A stretch of DNA of 64,000 bases from Streptomyces nigra. GTDB lineage: Bacteria; Actinomycetota; Actinomycetes; Streptomycetales; Streptomycetaceae. Where the stretch lies: NCBI RefSeq assembly GCF_003074055.1, contig NZ_CP029043.1:4332501-4396500 (forward strand). The letters are read 5' to 3'. The notes beneath the pieces were generated by a model. That model saw only the letters and a list, made by a program, of their open reading frames with translations. It did no database searches and was not told the DNA's origin. A program made the position numbers and the translations under genes. This document shows, one piece after another, positions 46,184 through 57,233 of this stretch; the stretch's first letter is position 1, and every line of letters starts with the position of its first letter.

Positions 46184-46839
46184 GTGAGGACCGCGAGGAC
46201 CCGCCGGTGGTCCCCGTCGCTCGGGGACAGCCCGAGCTTGAGGAAGATGTTGCTGACGTGCTTCTCCACGGCTCCGTCGCTCACCACCAGCTGCCGGGCG
46301 ATCGCCGAGTTGGTCCGGCCCTCCGCCATCAGCCCGAGCACCTCCCGCTCCCGCGGAGTGAGCCCGGCGAGCACGTCCTGCTTGCGGCTGCGGCCCAGCA
46401 GCTGGGCCACGACCTCCGGGTCGAGGGCCGTACCCCCCTGGGCCACCCGCACCACGGCGTCCACGAACTCCCTGACCTCCGCGACGCGGTCCTTCAGCAG
46501 ATAGCCGACCCCGCGGCTGGACCCGGCCAGCAGCTCTGTGGCGTACCGCTCCTCCACGTACTGCGAGAGGACGAGTACCCCCAGACCGGGGTGCGCCTTG
46601 CGCAGCTGCACGGCCGCCCGCACCCCTTCGTCCGTGTGCGTCGGCGGCATCCGTACGTCCGCGACCACCACGTCCGGCAGCTCGCCCTGGGCGTCCAGCT
46701 CCGTGATGGTCTTGATCAGCGCCTCACCGTCCCCGACACCCGCCACCACGTCGTGCCCGCGGTCGGTCAGCAGCCGCGTCAGTCCCTCCCTCAGCAGCAC
46801 CGAATCCTCGGCGATGACCACCCGCACCCTGTCCTCCAC
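46168..46839 (-). CDS. LuxR/NarL-family response regulator
   Basis: The 223-residue protein has a receiver domain (RVVIAEDSVLLREGLTRLL, phosphoacceptor Asp61 in VVVADVRMPP, Lys in YLLKDRV) and a C-terminal LuxR helix-turn-helix (LTPREREVLGLMAEGRTNSAIARQLVVSDGAVEKHVSNI). It should be phosphorylated by one or both adjacent sensor kinases and act as a DNA-binding regulator; targets unknown. GTG 46839 is chosen as it starts just before the receiver. A DnaA-box-like TGTGGACAA lies about 100 bases upstream at 46940. Confidence 0.93.
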   Translation of the reverse strand: MEDRVRVVIAEDSVLLREGLTRLLTDRGHDVVAGVGDGEALIKTITELDAQGELPDVVVADVRMPPTHTDEGVRAAVQLRKAHPGLGVLVLSQYVEERYATELLAGSSRGVGYLLKDRVAEVREFVDAVVRVAQGGTALDPEVVAQLLGRSRKQDVLAGLTPREREVLGLMAEGRTNSAIARQLVVSDGAVEKHVSNIFLKLGLSPSDGDHRRVLAVLTYLNS

Positions 46840-47033
46840 GATCCTCGGCCCCCCGCGCCCTGGGAATCGGCCGGGCATCCCCCGGCCCTGATGTCCTCGC
46901 GACCTCAGTATCCCGCGTGCGGCTCGCTCGGAGGGGGCCTGTGGACAACCCGCACACGGCGATCCGGCCCCGAACATCCGGAGCCGGATCCTCACTTGTC
47001 ACCCCACCGATGCGGGGACGGCTGTGGAACGCT

Positions 47034-48395
47034 TCAGACGGTCCGCCAGGGCAGCTCCGCCGTCACACGGGTCGGGCCGCCCTGCGGCGAGTCGACCACG
47101 AGGATGCCGTCGACCGCGTCGAGCCGCTCCGCGAGCCCCGCAAGACCCGAGCCGGCGGACACGTCGGCGCCGCCGACGCCGTTGTCCACGACCTGGAGCA
47201 TCAGCCGGTTCTCCACCCGCCACACATCCACCGACGCCCAGGTGGCCCGCGCGTGCTTGCTGATGTTCTGCAGCAGCTCGGAGACCGTGAAGTACGCGAT
47301 GCCCTCGATCGCCGGCACCGGGCGCTGCTCCAGATCGACCTGGACCTCCACCGGCACCGTGCACCGCGACGCCACCGCCGACAGGGCCGCGTCCAGACCG
47401 CGATCGGTCAGGACCGCCGGGTGGATGCCGCGGGCCAGATCGCGCAGTTCCTGCAGGGCCGTCTTCACCTCGCCGTGGGCCTCGTCGACCATCCGTGCCG
47501 CCGCCTGCGGGTCCTCCGTCAGCTTCTCCTTGGCCAGCCCCAGATCCATGGCCAGGGCCACCAGGCGGGCCTGCGCCCCGTCATGCAGGTCACGCTCGAT
47601 GCGGCGCAGATCGGCTGCGGCGGTGTCCACGACGACCCCGCGGTCCGACTCCAGCTCCACCACACGCGTGGCCAGCTGCGACGGCCCGAGCAGACCGTGC
47701 ACCATCACCCGGTCGACCGTCGTCAGCGCCCGGATGATCCACGGCGTGGCCAGCGTGAACACCAGCCCGACCAGCGCGGTGACGGTGATCTCGAACGGGT
47801 TGTCGAGGTAGATGCTGTGCGTCTCGTCGCCGAACAGCTGCAGGCCGTCCTGCCCCGCCCAGACCGGGAAGACCCAGAACCACAGCGGATACGTCAGCAG
47901 CGCCCACCCGTACGTCCACAGGCTGACCGCGACGGAGAAGGAGAACACCGCCCACGGGAAGTGCAGTACCGCGTACAGCACCGACCGCCACGACGTCCCG
48001 CTCTTCAGCACGGCGCCGACCCACGCCATGAAGCCGCCCGAGCGGGTCCGCAACGGCTCCGGGTCGCCCACGTCCAGGTGGAGCAGGGCACGGGCGCGCA
48101 CCCGCTCCAGCGCGGCGAAGCCCCGGCAGCCGGCCAGGGCCGCCGCCAGCACCGGCACACCGAGGAACGTCACCAGCAGGCCCGCCCCCAGCGACACCAT
48201 CGTGACCGCGTACACGAAGAGCATGATGCTGATCGGCAGACCCAGCAGGACGTAGCCGAACTCCCGCCAGGTGCGTGCCGCGAACGGCGCGCGCAGCACG
48301 GCCGGCATCCGGTGCCGCCGCTCACCGTGCTCGGGGAACCCGTGCCCGGGGTGGCCGAGCCCGTGCCCGTAACCCTGTCCGTACTCCGTGGCCAT
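47034..48395 (-). CDS. Sensor histidine kinase with N-terminal membrane sensor domain (first of two paralogues)
   Basis: This 453-residue protein has a Gly/His-rich N-terminus, four hydrophobic spans in a Streptomyces-type sensor domain (REFGYVLLGLPISIMLFVYAV and so on), then a HisKA_3 dimerisation region with the phosphoacceptor His271 in RRIERDLHDGAQARLVALAM, and a GHKL ATPase domain (ELLQNISKHARA, VVDNGVGGADVSAGSGLAGLAERL). It is closely related to the kinase encoded just upstream; the HisKA_3 block and RDLARGIHPAVLTDRGLDAA are nearly identical. ATG 48395 matches the protein start; sequence before it is spacer. Confidence 0.92.
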   Translation of the reverse strand: MATEYGQGYGHGLGHPGHGFPEHGERRHRMPAVLRAPFAARTWREFGYVLLGLPISIMLFVYAVTMVSLGAGLLVTFLGVPVLAAALAGCRGFAALERVRARALLHLDVGDPEPLRTRSGGFMAWVGAVLKSGTSWRSVLYAVLHFPWAVFSFSVAVSLWTYGWALLTYPLWFWVFPVWAGQDGLQLFGDETHSIYLDNPFEITVTALVGLVFTLATPWIIRALTTVDRVMVHGLLGPSQLATRVVELESDRGVVVDTAAADLRRIERDLHDGAQARLVALAMDLGLAKEKLTEDPQAAARMVDEAHGEVKTALQELRDLARGIHPAVLTDRGLDAALSAVASRCTVPVEVQVDLEQRPVPAIEGIAYFTVSELLQNISKHARATWASVDVWRVENRLMLQVVDNGVGGADVSAGSGLAGLAERLDAVDGILVVDSPQGGPTRVTAELPWRTV

Positions 48396-48546
48396 CGGCG
48401 TCGTCCGTTCTCCTCGTCCCTCAGCCCCCGTGCGAGGCTGTGCCGTCGTACCTCCACCCTCCTCGACCCCGCGTGCCCGGACCATGGAGACCGTCGGCCT
48501 CTTGGACGGGGGGTTTTCCCTACCCCCGGGCCGTCCCTGGGTGGAC

Positions 48547-49767
48547 CTACCCCTGGGTCGCGGCACGCGGCCGCCACGGCAGCTCGGCCGTCACCGTCGT
48601 GGGGCCGCCGTCGGGGGAGTCGACGACGAACAGCCCGTCCACGGCGCCCAGCCGGTCGGCGAGCCCGCGCATCCCCGTGCCGCCGTCCAGGCGCGCACCA
48701 CCACGCCCGTCGTCCCGCACCTGGATCAGCAGCCGGTCGTCCCGGCGCCACACGTCCACCGACGCGGACGCCGCCGCGCTGTGCTTGCTGACGTTCTGCA
48801 GTAGCTCGGAGACCGTGAAGTAGGCGATGCCCTCGATGGCCTCGGCCGGCCTCGCCGGCAGGTCCACGGTCACCTTCACCGGCACCGTGCAGCGCGACGC
48901 GACCGCCGACAGGGCGGCGTCCAGGCCCCGGTCGGTCAGGACGGCCGGATGGATGCCGCGCGCCAGATCGCGCAGCTCCTGCAGGGCCAGCTTCACCTCG
49001 CCGTGCGCCTCCGCGACCATCTCCGCCGCCGCGTCGGGGTCCTCCAGCAGCTTCTCCTTGGCCAGACCCAGCCCCATGGCGAGGTTGACCAGACGGGCCT
49101 GCGCCCCGTCGTGCAGGTCGCGCTCGATACGGCGCAGATCGGCGGCCGCCGTGTCGACGACGACGCCGCGGTCCGACTCCAGCTCGGCGATACGGCGCTC
49201 CAGCTCGTCGGAGGGCGACAGCAGCCCGCGCACCATCGCCCGGTCCGCGTTCGACAGACCCCGCGCGATGAACGGCAGGACCGGCCACAGCACGAACAAC
49301 GACGTCAGCGTGATGACGAACGTGAGGATGCCCCACGGCAGCCGGATGAAGTCGTACAGCACCGTCCGCCAGCCCACCGGGTCCTTCAGCGCCAGCCACA
49401 GCTGCGGGAAGAAACCGTCCTTCCCGCCGTGCAGCGGCAGCCTGCTCGGCTCGTCCACCCGCACCCCGAGCAGCGCACGCGCGCGTGCCCGCTCCAGCTT
49501 GCCCAGCTGCCGCGCGCCCATCAGCCCGCCCGCGAGCAACGGGAACCCGATCACCGTCACCGTCAACCCGGCACTGGTGAACAACACCGTCACCACATAG
49601 ATGAAGCCCACCAGCGACACCGGGAAGTTCGCCAGCAGGTGCGCGATCTCCTTCCAGGTGTGCCGGTCATAGGCGAAACGGGCGGGCGGCAGCGGTGGCT
49701 GCGTGCCGTCGGACGGCCCGGAGGCGTCCCGCGAGGAGGGCTGCGAGGAGGTGGGGCGTTCGGTCAT
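48547..49767 (-). CDS. Sensor histidine kinase with N-terminal membrane sensor domain (second of two paralogues)
   Basis: The 406-residue protein has the same layout as its neighbour: a sensor domain with four spans (KEIAHLLANFPVSLVGFIYVV...), HisKA_3 with His219 in RRIERDLHDGAQARLVNLAM, and a GHKL domain (ELLQNVSKHSAAA, VRDDGRGGARLDGGTGMRGLADRL). The sensor half is shorter and more diverged than the catalytic half, suggesting the pair detect different signals. It is the first gene of the set on the minus strand, 150 bases before the other kinase. Confidence 0.92.
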   Translation of the reverse strand: MTERPTSSQPSSRDASGPSDGTQPPLPPARFAYDRHTWKEIAHLLANFPVSLVGFIYVVTVLFTSAGLTVTVIGFPLLAGGLMGARQLGKLERARARALLGVRVDEPSRLPLHGGKDGFFPQLWLALKDPVGWRTVLYDFIRLPWGILTFVITLTSLFVLWPVLPFIARGLSNADRAMVRGLLSPSDELERRIAELESDRGVVVDTAAADLRRIERDLHDGAQARLVNLAMGLGLAKEKLLEDPDAAAEMVAEAHGEVKLALQELRDLARGIHPAVLTDRGLDAALSAVASRCTVPVKVTVDLPARPAEAIEGIAYFTVSELLQNVSKHSAAASASVDVWRRDDRLLIQVRDDGRGGARLDGGTGMRGLADRLGAVDGLFVVDSPDGGPTTVTAELPWRPRAATQG

Positions 49768-50110
49768 ATGGGTTAGCGTGCCGCGCGCGCCGCCCGCGCG
49801 CCATGGAGTGGACCGCCTCCACGCCCTGGGGAAAACCCCACCTCCGGGCATCCGCCGCAGGCTCGCGGGACGCTTCTCGCCGCCTCGAGGAGCACGCTCC
49901 TCGCCTCCCTGCGGGAACCCAAGGCGTGACGGGCTGCTTACGGTGTCTTTAGCAGGGCCTAGACTCCCGTGCGTACAGATCGTCGAACAGCGTCGACAGC
50001 GACGTTCACGGCACTGTTCACGAGATCACGCGTCGCAGGACACTGGCCCCGGACGGGGTGGAGCCTGGTCCTGGGACATCGGTCACGAGGTCAGGGAGCG
50101 AGGGACGGAC
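49768..50110. other. Divergent intergenic region between the kinase operon and the second nuo cluster
   Basis: About 340 bases without a gene. TAGACT at 49960-49965, with TTACGG 16 bases before it, is the best promoter candidate for nuoA2. GTTCAC occurs twice near 50007-50024 as a direct, not inverted, repeat, so I do not call a Rex site here. Confidence 0.5.
49938..49965 (+). promoter_or_regulatory. Candidate promoter of the second nuo cluster
   Basis: TTACGG, 16 bases, TAGACT. The start point near 49972 would leave a leader of about 140 bases before nuoA2. Confidence 0.45.
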
Positions 50111-50533
50111 GTGTCGGAACAGACCGTCGTCGTCGCGGCGGATGCGTATGACGTCGTCGTCTCGGCGGACTACTTCCAGTCCTACTCGGTCGTCGGGCTG
50201 CTGGCCGTCGTCGGCGTGCTGTTCGTCGCCGTCGCCTTCGGCGCGGGCCGCCTGCTGCGACCCGTGGTCCCCACACCCGAGAAGCTCCTCACCTACGAGT
50301 GCGGCGTCGACCCCGTCGGCGAGGGCTGGGCCCACACCCAGGTCCGCTACTACGTGTACGCCTTCCTCTACGTGATCTTCGCCATCGACTCGATCTTCCT
50401 CTTCCCCTGGGCGACGGTCTTCGCCGCCCCGGGCTATGGCGCCACCACGCTCGTCGAGATGTTCGTCTTCCTGGGGTTCCTGGCCGTGGGCCTGCTCTAC
50501 GCATACAAGAAGGGCGTCCTGGCATGGACGTGA
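50111..50533 (+). CDS. nuoA2: NADH-quinone oxidoreductase-like subunit A, second copy
   Basis: This 140-residue, three-helix membrane protein has the NuoA loop TYECGVDPVGEGW and VRYYVYAFLYVIFAIDSIFLFPW. It has a longer N-terminus than NuoA of the first operon and is clearly diverged from it. The GTG at 50111 follows GAGGGAC. First gene of a ten-gene cluster; it overlaps nuoB2 by 10 bases. Confidence 0.93.
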   Translation: MSEQTVVVAADAYDVVVSADYFQSYSVVGLLAVVGVLFVAVAFGAGRLLRPVVPTPEKLLTYECGVDPVGEGWAHTQVRYYVYAFLYVIFAIDSIFLFPWATVFAAPGYGATTLVEMFVFLGFLAVGLLYAYKKGVLAWT

Positions 50534-51180
50534 CGCCAGACACCAACGAGCAGCCGGTACTGCTGCCGGAGCCGAAGCGGCTGGGCGCGCTCGCCCGCCT
50601 GGCCCCGGAGCCGATGAAGGTGATCCTCAACTGGGGCCGCCGCTACTCGCTCTGGGTCTTCAACTTCGGCCTCGCCTGCTGCGCCATCGAGTTCATCGCC
50701 GCGTCGATGGCCCGCCACGACTTCATCCGGCTCGGCGTGATCCCGTTCGCGCCCGGTCCGCGCCAGGCCGACCTGATGGTCGTCTCCGGCACGGTCACCG
50801 ACAAGATGGCGCCCGCGGTGAAGCGGCTCTACGAGCAGATGCCCGAGCCGAAGTACGTCATCTCCTTCGGCGCCTGCTCGAACTGCGGCGGCCCCTACTG
50901 GGACTCCTACTCCGTCACCAAGGGCGTCGACCAGATCATCCCCGTCGACGTCTACGTCCCCGGCTGCCCGCCCCGCCCCGAGGCGCTCCTCCAGGGCATC
51001 CTCAAGCTCCAGGAGAAGATCGCCCAGGAGTCGCTGGCCGACCGCTACGCCACCTCCCGCCCGTCCACGGCCGCCCTCCAGAGCGGCCTTGTACGGGGTC
51101 CGCAGACGCCGGGCACTCGAGCGGCCGACGGTGACGCCGGCACCGACGCCGGACCCGATGCCCGGGAGGCCCGGCGATGA
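50524..51180 (+). CDS. nuoB2: NADH-quinone oxidoreductase-like subunit B, second copy
   Basis: The 218-residue protein retains all N2 cluster ligands: Cys52 and Cys53 (ACCAIE), Cys118 (GACSNCGG) and Cys148 (PGCPPRPE). It could thus carry the terminal Fe-S cluster even though no NuoD is encoded in this cluster. A 45-residue Thr/Asp/Ala tail extends beyond the core. Confidence 0.94.
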   Translation: MDVTPDTNEQPVLLPEPKRLGALARLAPEPMKVILNWGRRYSLWVFNFGLACCAIEFIAASMARHDFIRLGVIPFAPGPRQADLMVVSGTVTDKMAPAVKRLYEQMPEPKYVISFGACSNCGGPYWDSYSVTKGVDQIIPVDVYVPGCPPRPEALLQGILKLQEKIAQESLADRYATSRPSTAALQSGLVRGPQTPGTRAADGDAGTDAGPDAREARR

Positions 51181-52591
51181 CGACGATCGGCTGGCTGCCC
51201 GCCCCGGCCGAGGAACTGTTCGGCCCGGAGGCCACCGCCGAGGAGTCCTACGACGTCCTCACGGTCGACGTGCCCCCGGCGACCTGGATCACCGCCCTGG
51301 AGACCGCCCGCGACACCCTGGGCTGCACCTACTTCGACTGGCTCAGCGCCGTCGACGAACCCGGCACCGGCTTCCGCGTCGCCGCCCACGTCGCCGCTCT
51401 CGGTCCCGTCCGCCGTCTCCTGGTCCGTACGACCGTCCCGCACGAGTCGCCGACCCTCCCTTCCGCCGTCGGCGTCTACGCCGGCGCCACCTGGCACGAA
51501 CGCGAGACCCACGAGATGTTCGGCGTGGAGTTCACCGACCACCCCGGTCTCGACCACCTCCTCCTCCCCGAGAACTTCGAAGGCCACCCCCTCCGCAAGG
51601 ACTTCGTCCTGGCCGCCCGCGTCGCCAAGGCGTGGCCGGGCGCCAAGGAGCCCGGCGAGTCCGAGCACGGCGGCCCCAAGCGCCGCCAGATGCTCCCGCC
51701 CGGCGTGCCCGACCCCAACGAGTGGGGTCCGCTCAAGGGCCAGCTCCCGCCCGCCCCGGCCCGCCCGGCCAGGGCCGCCGGACGCACGGCCGGAGAACGC
51801 CCCGTACGCCGCACCCGCTCCGCCGCCGAAGGCTCGGCGACCCAGCCGGGCGCCCCGACGGAGGCCGCCCCCGCCGCCGGCACCCGTCCCCGCCGCACCC
51901 GTACGGCATCCCAGGGCTCGGCGAGTCAGACGGCCACCGGAGCGGACGCCCCGCCCACGGCCACCGGAGCTGAGGCCCAGCCCCCGGCCACCGGAGCGGG
52001 AGCCGAGGCCCAGACCCCGGTCGCCGGCACTGGGTCCAAGGCCCCGGTCGCCGGGGCGGAAGCCGGGGCCCCGGCCGAGCCCGGCACCACGGCGCCCTCG
52101 GCCCGCCGCGCCCGTAGCGCGAGCGAGGGCTCGGCGTCCCAGCGCACCCCGGCCACGCCCCGGCGCTCCCGCAGCGCCTCGGAAGGCTCGGCCAGCCAAC
52201 GCCCCGCCCCCGAAGCGCCGACCCCCACGGCTCCGGCCCCGGAGGGAGAGGGAGAGGCATCGGCTCCGGCCACCCCGGACGACGGCCCCGTCCCGGGCAC
52301 GCCCGCCCCGGACGCGGCCGCCCCCGCCCCGGCGCCCCCGCCGCCCCGAGGGCTCCGCGCAGCCCGGACGCTCCGTGGCACCACGCCCGCCCGGCCTTCG
52401 AGGAACCGGCCCCCGAACCGACCGCGCACGAGGAATCGAACGCGCGGGGAGAACAGCAGGACGACCCCCGGCCCGGCGAGGAGACCGCCGAGCAGCCCGA
52501 CGGTCCGGCCGACGACCAGACTGATCAGCCCGCCGATCACCCCACTGAGCACCCCGACGAAGGAACCGACCCCGCAGGAGGCCCGCGGTGA
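51177..52591 (+). CDS. nuoC2: NADH-quinone oxidoreductase-like subunit C, second copy, with long low-complexity tail and a probable frameshift
   Basis: The first 190 or so residues are a NuoC domain ending WHERETHEMFGVEFTDHPGL and EGHPLRKDFVLAARV. It is followed by a tail of about 280 residues of Ala/Pro/Thr/Gly with repeats such as SASEGSASQR. The natural stop, TGA 52589-52591, overlaps the nuoH2 GTG as GTGA, but lies in a different frame from the start. The end of the tail in that frame is acidic (EEPAPEPTAHEESNARGEQQ). Adding one C to a run such as C5 at 52335-52339 or 52321-52325 joins the frames. Without it the starting frame runs on, out of phase through nuoH2, into nuoI2; I treat that as an artefact. 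Confidence 0.8.
52321..52400 (+). other. Probable frameshift region in nuoC2
   Basis: The change of frame must fall between the last SASEGSASQR-type repeats and the acidic tail that begins near 52390. Two C5 runs (52321-52325, 52335-52339) are the likely places, with one C missing. Confidence 0.65.
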
Positions 52592-53556
52592 ACGACGCTC
52601 TCGACGTCACCCTGCGACTCCTGATCGTCTTCGTCGTCTTCCTGACCTTCCCCCTGCTCGTCGGCCAGACCGAGCACAAGGTGATGGCTCATATGCAGGG
52701 CCGCCTCGGCCCGATGTACGCCGGTGGCTTCCACGGCTGGGCCCAGCTCGTCGCCGACGGCGTGAAGTTCGCGCAGAAGGAGGACGTGGTCCCGGCCGGC
52801 GCCGACCGCCGGATCTTCCAGCTCGCCCCCGCCGTGGCCCTCCTTCCGTATCTGCTCGTGCTCCTGGCCATCCCCATCGGCCCGGGCGAAGGCGCGGTCG
52901 GCGAGGTCGTCGACGCGGGCATCTTCTTCGTCCTGGCGGTCATGGGCGTCGGCGTCCTCGGCTCACTCATGGCCGGCTGGGCCTCCGCCAACAAGTTCTC
53001 CCTTCTCGGTGGTCTGCGCACCGCCGCGCAGCTCCTCGCGTACGAACTCCCCATGCTGCTGACCGCCGCCTCCGTCGCGATGGCGGCCGGCACGGTCTCC
53101 CTCGTCGGCATCCTCGACGCCTTCGAGTGGTGGTGGCTGCCCTGGCAGATCGTCGGCGCGATCGTCTTCTTCGTCGCCGGCCTCGCCGAACTCCAGCGAC
53201 CGCCCTTCGACATGCCCGTCGCCGACTCGGAGATCATCTTCGGTGCCTACACCGAGTACACCGGGCGGCGTTTCGCTCTCTTCCTCCTCGCCGAGTACGC
53301 CGGGATCGTCGTCCTGTGCGGGCTGACCACCGTCCTGTTCCTGGGCGGCTGGCACGGTCCCGCGGGTGCCGACGGTCTCGGCTGGGTCTGGACCCTGCTC
53401 AAGACGGCCGTCCTCGCCTTCATCGTGATCTGGCTGCGCGTCACCTACCCACGGCTGCGCGAGGACCAGCTGCAGAAGCTCTCCTGGACCCTTCTCGTCC
53501 CCCTCTCCCTCGCCCAGATCGCCCTCACCGGCATCGTCAAGGTGGTGATCCAGTAA
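52588..53556 (+). CDS. nuoH2: NADH-quinone oxidoreductase-like subunit H, second copy
   Basis: This 322-residue protein has about eight membrane helices and lacks the long C-terminal tail of the first NuoH. The signature near the start reads GQTEHKVMAHMQGRLGPMYAG; the usual ERK is EHK. The quinone-loop motif is AELQRPPFDMPVADSEIIFG, with the acidic residues largely kept. It is likely a functional quinone-channel subunit with altered details. Confidence 0.93.
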   Translation: MNDALDVTLRLLIVFVVFLTFPLLVGQTEHKVMAHMQGRLGPMYAGGFHGWAQLVADGVKFAQKEDVVPAGADRRIFQLAPAVALLPYLLVLLAIPIGPGEGAVGEVVDAGIFFVLAVMGVGVLGSLMAGWASANKFSLLGGLRTAAQLLAYELPMLLTAASVAMAAGTVSLVGILDAFEWWWLPWQIVGAIVFFVAGLAELQRPPFDMPVADSEIIFGAYTEYTGRRFALFLLAEYAGIVVLCGLTTVLFLGGWHGPAGADGLGWVWTLLKTAVLAFIVIWLRVTYPRLREDQLQKLSWTLLVPLSLAQIALTGIVKVVIQ

Positions 53557-53558
53557 CC

Positions 53559-54122
53559 ATGGCCCCCGTCCCCGGCAGTGGCCTGGCCAAGGGCCTGGCC
53601 GTCACCCTCCGCACGATGACGAGGAAGTCCGTCACCGCGCAGTACCCGGACACCCAGCCGGCCCTGCCGCCCCGAAGCCGCGGCGTGATCGGCCTGTTCG
53701 AGGAGAACTGCACGGTCTGCATGCTGTGCGCCCGTGAGTGCCCCGACTGGTGCATCTACATCGACTCCCACAAGGAGACGGTCCCGCCGGCGGCCCCGGG
53801 TGGCCGGGAGCGCAGCCGCAACGTCCTCGACCGCTTCGCCATCGACTTCTCCCTGTGCATGTACTGCGGTATCTGCATCGAGGTCTGTCCTTTCGACGCC
53901 CTGTTCTGGTCCCCGGAGTTCGAGTACGCGGAGACCGACATCCGCGACCTCACCCACGAGCGCGACAAGCTGCGCGAGTGGATGTGGACCGTCCCGGCCC
54001 CGCCCGCCCTGGACCCCGGTGCCGAGGAGCCCAAGGAGATCGCCGCCGCCCGCAAGACCGCCGAGAAGCTCACGGCCGCACAGGCGGAGTCGCGACAGGA
54101 CGCGCAGGAGGGGGAGTCGTGA
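53559..54122 (+). CDS. nuoI2: NADH-quinone oxidoreductase-like subunit I, second copy
   Basis: This 187-residue ferredoxin-like protein has two complete [4Fe-4S] motifs: Cys51, 54, 57, 61 (NCTVCMLCARECP) and Cys100, 103, 106, 110 (LCMYCGICIEVCP). It is the only electron-entry candidate in the cluster since E, F and G are absent, and could take electrons from a ferredoxin. ATG 53559 is 2 bases after nuoH2. Its frame is continuous with the shifted nuoC2 frame by chance. Confidence 0.93.
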   Translation: MAPVPGSGLAKGLAVTLRTMTRKSVTAQYPDTQPALPPRSRGVIGLFEENCTVCMLCARECPDWCIYIDSHKETVPPAAPGGRERSRNVLDRFAIDFSLCMYCGICIEVCPFDALFWSPEFEYAETDIRDLTHERDKLREWMWTVPAPPALDPGAEEPKEIAAARKTAEKLTAAQAESRQDAQEGES

Positions 54123-54856
54123 GCCTCTCCGCAGCAGCCGTCACCGCGCACGCCCTGACCACCAACGCCCTGACCACTCACGCGGCCCCGTCGAACGGCA
54201 CGCACGGCTTTCTCTCCCCGACGGGTGTCGAGATCACGTTCCTTCTCGTCGGCCTGGTCACCTTCGGCGCCGCCCTCGTCACCGTCACCACCCGGCAGCT
54301 GGTGCACGCCGCCCTGTGGCTGGTGGTGGCGCTCGGCGGTCTGGCCGTCGAATACCTGCTGCTGACGGCCGAGTTCATCGCCTGGGTGCAGGTCCTCATC
54401 TATGTCGGATCCGTCGTCGTCCTCCTTCTGTTCGGTCTGATGCTCACCAGGGCTCCCATCGGCCGCTCCCCGGACGCCGACTCCGGGAACCGCTGGGCCG
54501 CCCTCGCCGTGGCCGTCGTCTCCGCGGTCACGCTCGTCTGGGTGGTCGTCGACGCCTTCCGCACGACCTGGATCGATCTGGACGGTCCCGCCGCCGGCTC
54601 CACCAAGGCCACCGGCGAGAGCCTCTTCCAGAACTGGGTCCTCCCCTTCGAGGGCCTGTCCGTCCTCCTCCTCGCCGCGCTGGTCGGCGCGATCGTCCTG
54701 TCCCGCAAGGAGAAGGACGAGCCGGGCTCTCCTCCTGTGAACTCCCGAGCCGCGACCGGGAGTTCCCCATCCGTCCCGGATTCCCGTAATCACCCGATCG
54801 GGCGAAATGGGGCGTCTGAGGGAACTCAGTCGGCCGACCAGGAAGGCGCCCGCTGA
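54119..54856 (+). CDS. nuoJ2: NADH-quinone oxidoreductase-like subunit J, second copy
   Basis: This 245-residue protein has five membrane helices; the third reads WVQVLIYVGSVVVLLLFGLML, as expected for NuoJ. A Thr/Ala/His-rich N-terminal extension and a hydrophilic 45-residue tail flank the core. GTG start overlapping the nuoI2 stop. Confidence 0.92.
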   Translation: MSLSAAAVTAHALTTNALTTHAAPSNGTHGFLSPTGVEITFLLVGLVTFGAALVTVTTRQLVHAALWLVVALGGLAVEYLLLTAEFIAWVQVLIYVGSVVVLLLFGLMLTRAPIGRSPDADSGNRWAALAVAVVSAVTLVWVVVDAFRTTWIDLDGPAAGSTKATGESLFQNWVLPFEGLSVLLLAALVGAIVLSRKEKDEPGSPPVNSRAATGSSPSVPDSRNHPIGRNGASEGTQSADQEGAR

Positions 54857-55232
54857 TGCATCTCGCGTATCCCGCCGTGCTCTCCGCGCTGCTCTTCTGC
54901 ACCGGCCTGTACGGCGTCCTCGCCCGCCGCAACGCGATCCTGGTCCTGATGTCGGTCGAGCTGATGCTCAACGCCGTCAACCTCAACCTGGTCGCCTTCG
55001 ACGTCTGGCTCAGCCGGGCCGCCGAGGACACCCTGCACTCCGGTCAGGCCCTCACCCTCTTCACGATCACCATCGCGGCCGCCGAGATCGGTATCGGCCT
55101 GGCGATCGTGCTCGCCGTCCACCGCAACCGCGGCACCTCGGACATCGACCGGCTCCGCGACACCGCCGAGGGCCGCGACCCCGATCACGACAGCCCCGCC
55201 GCCGGGCAGGCCGAGAAGGCTGAGGCCACCGC

Positions 55233-55236
<4 letters not shown>
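54856..55236 (+). CDS. nuoK2: NADH-quinone oxidoreductase-like subunit K, second copy
   Basis: This 126-residue, three-helix protein keeps the two membrane glutamates (LMSVELMLNAVNLNLV and IAAAEIGIGLAIVL). The charged tail is longer than in NuoK of the first operon. Confidence 0.93.
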
Positions 55237-57227
<1,991 letters not shown>

Positions 57228-57233
57228 GCAGGC

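Noticed and set aside
50007..50024. Rex operator upstream of nuoA2
   Set aside because: The two GTTCAC blocks are direct repeats with the wrong spacing, not an inverted TTGTGAA-N4-TTCACAA.
51177..54122. One 981-residue open frame covering nuoC2, nuoH2 and nuoI2
   Set aside because: The middle part overlaps the well-conserved nuoH2 in another frame and reads as Arg/Pro-rich nonsense. The ends are NuoC2 and NuoI2. It arises from a frameshift and the rarity of stops in GC-rich DNA.
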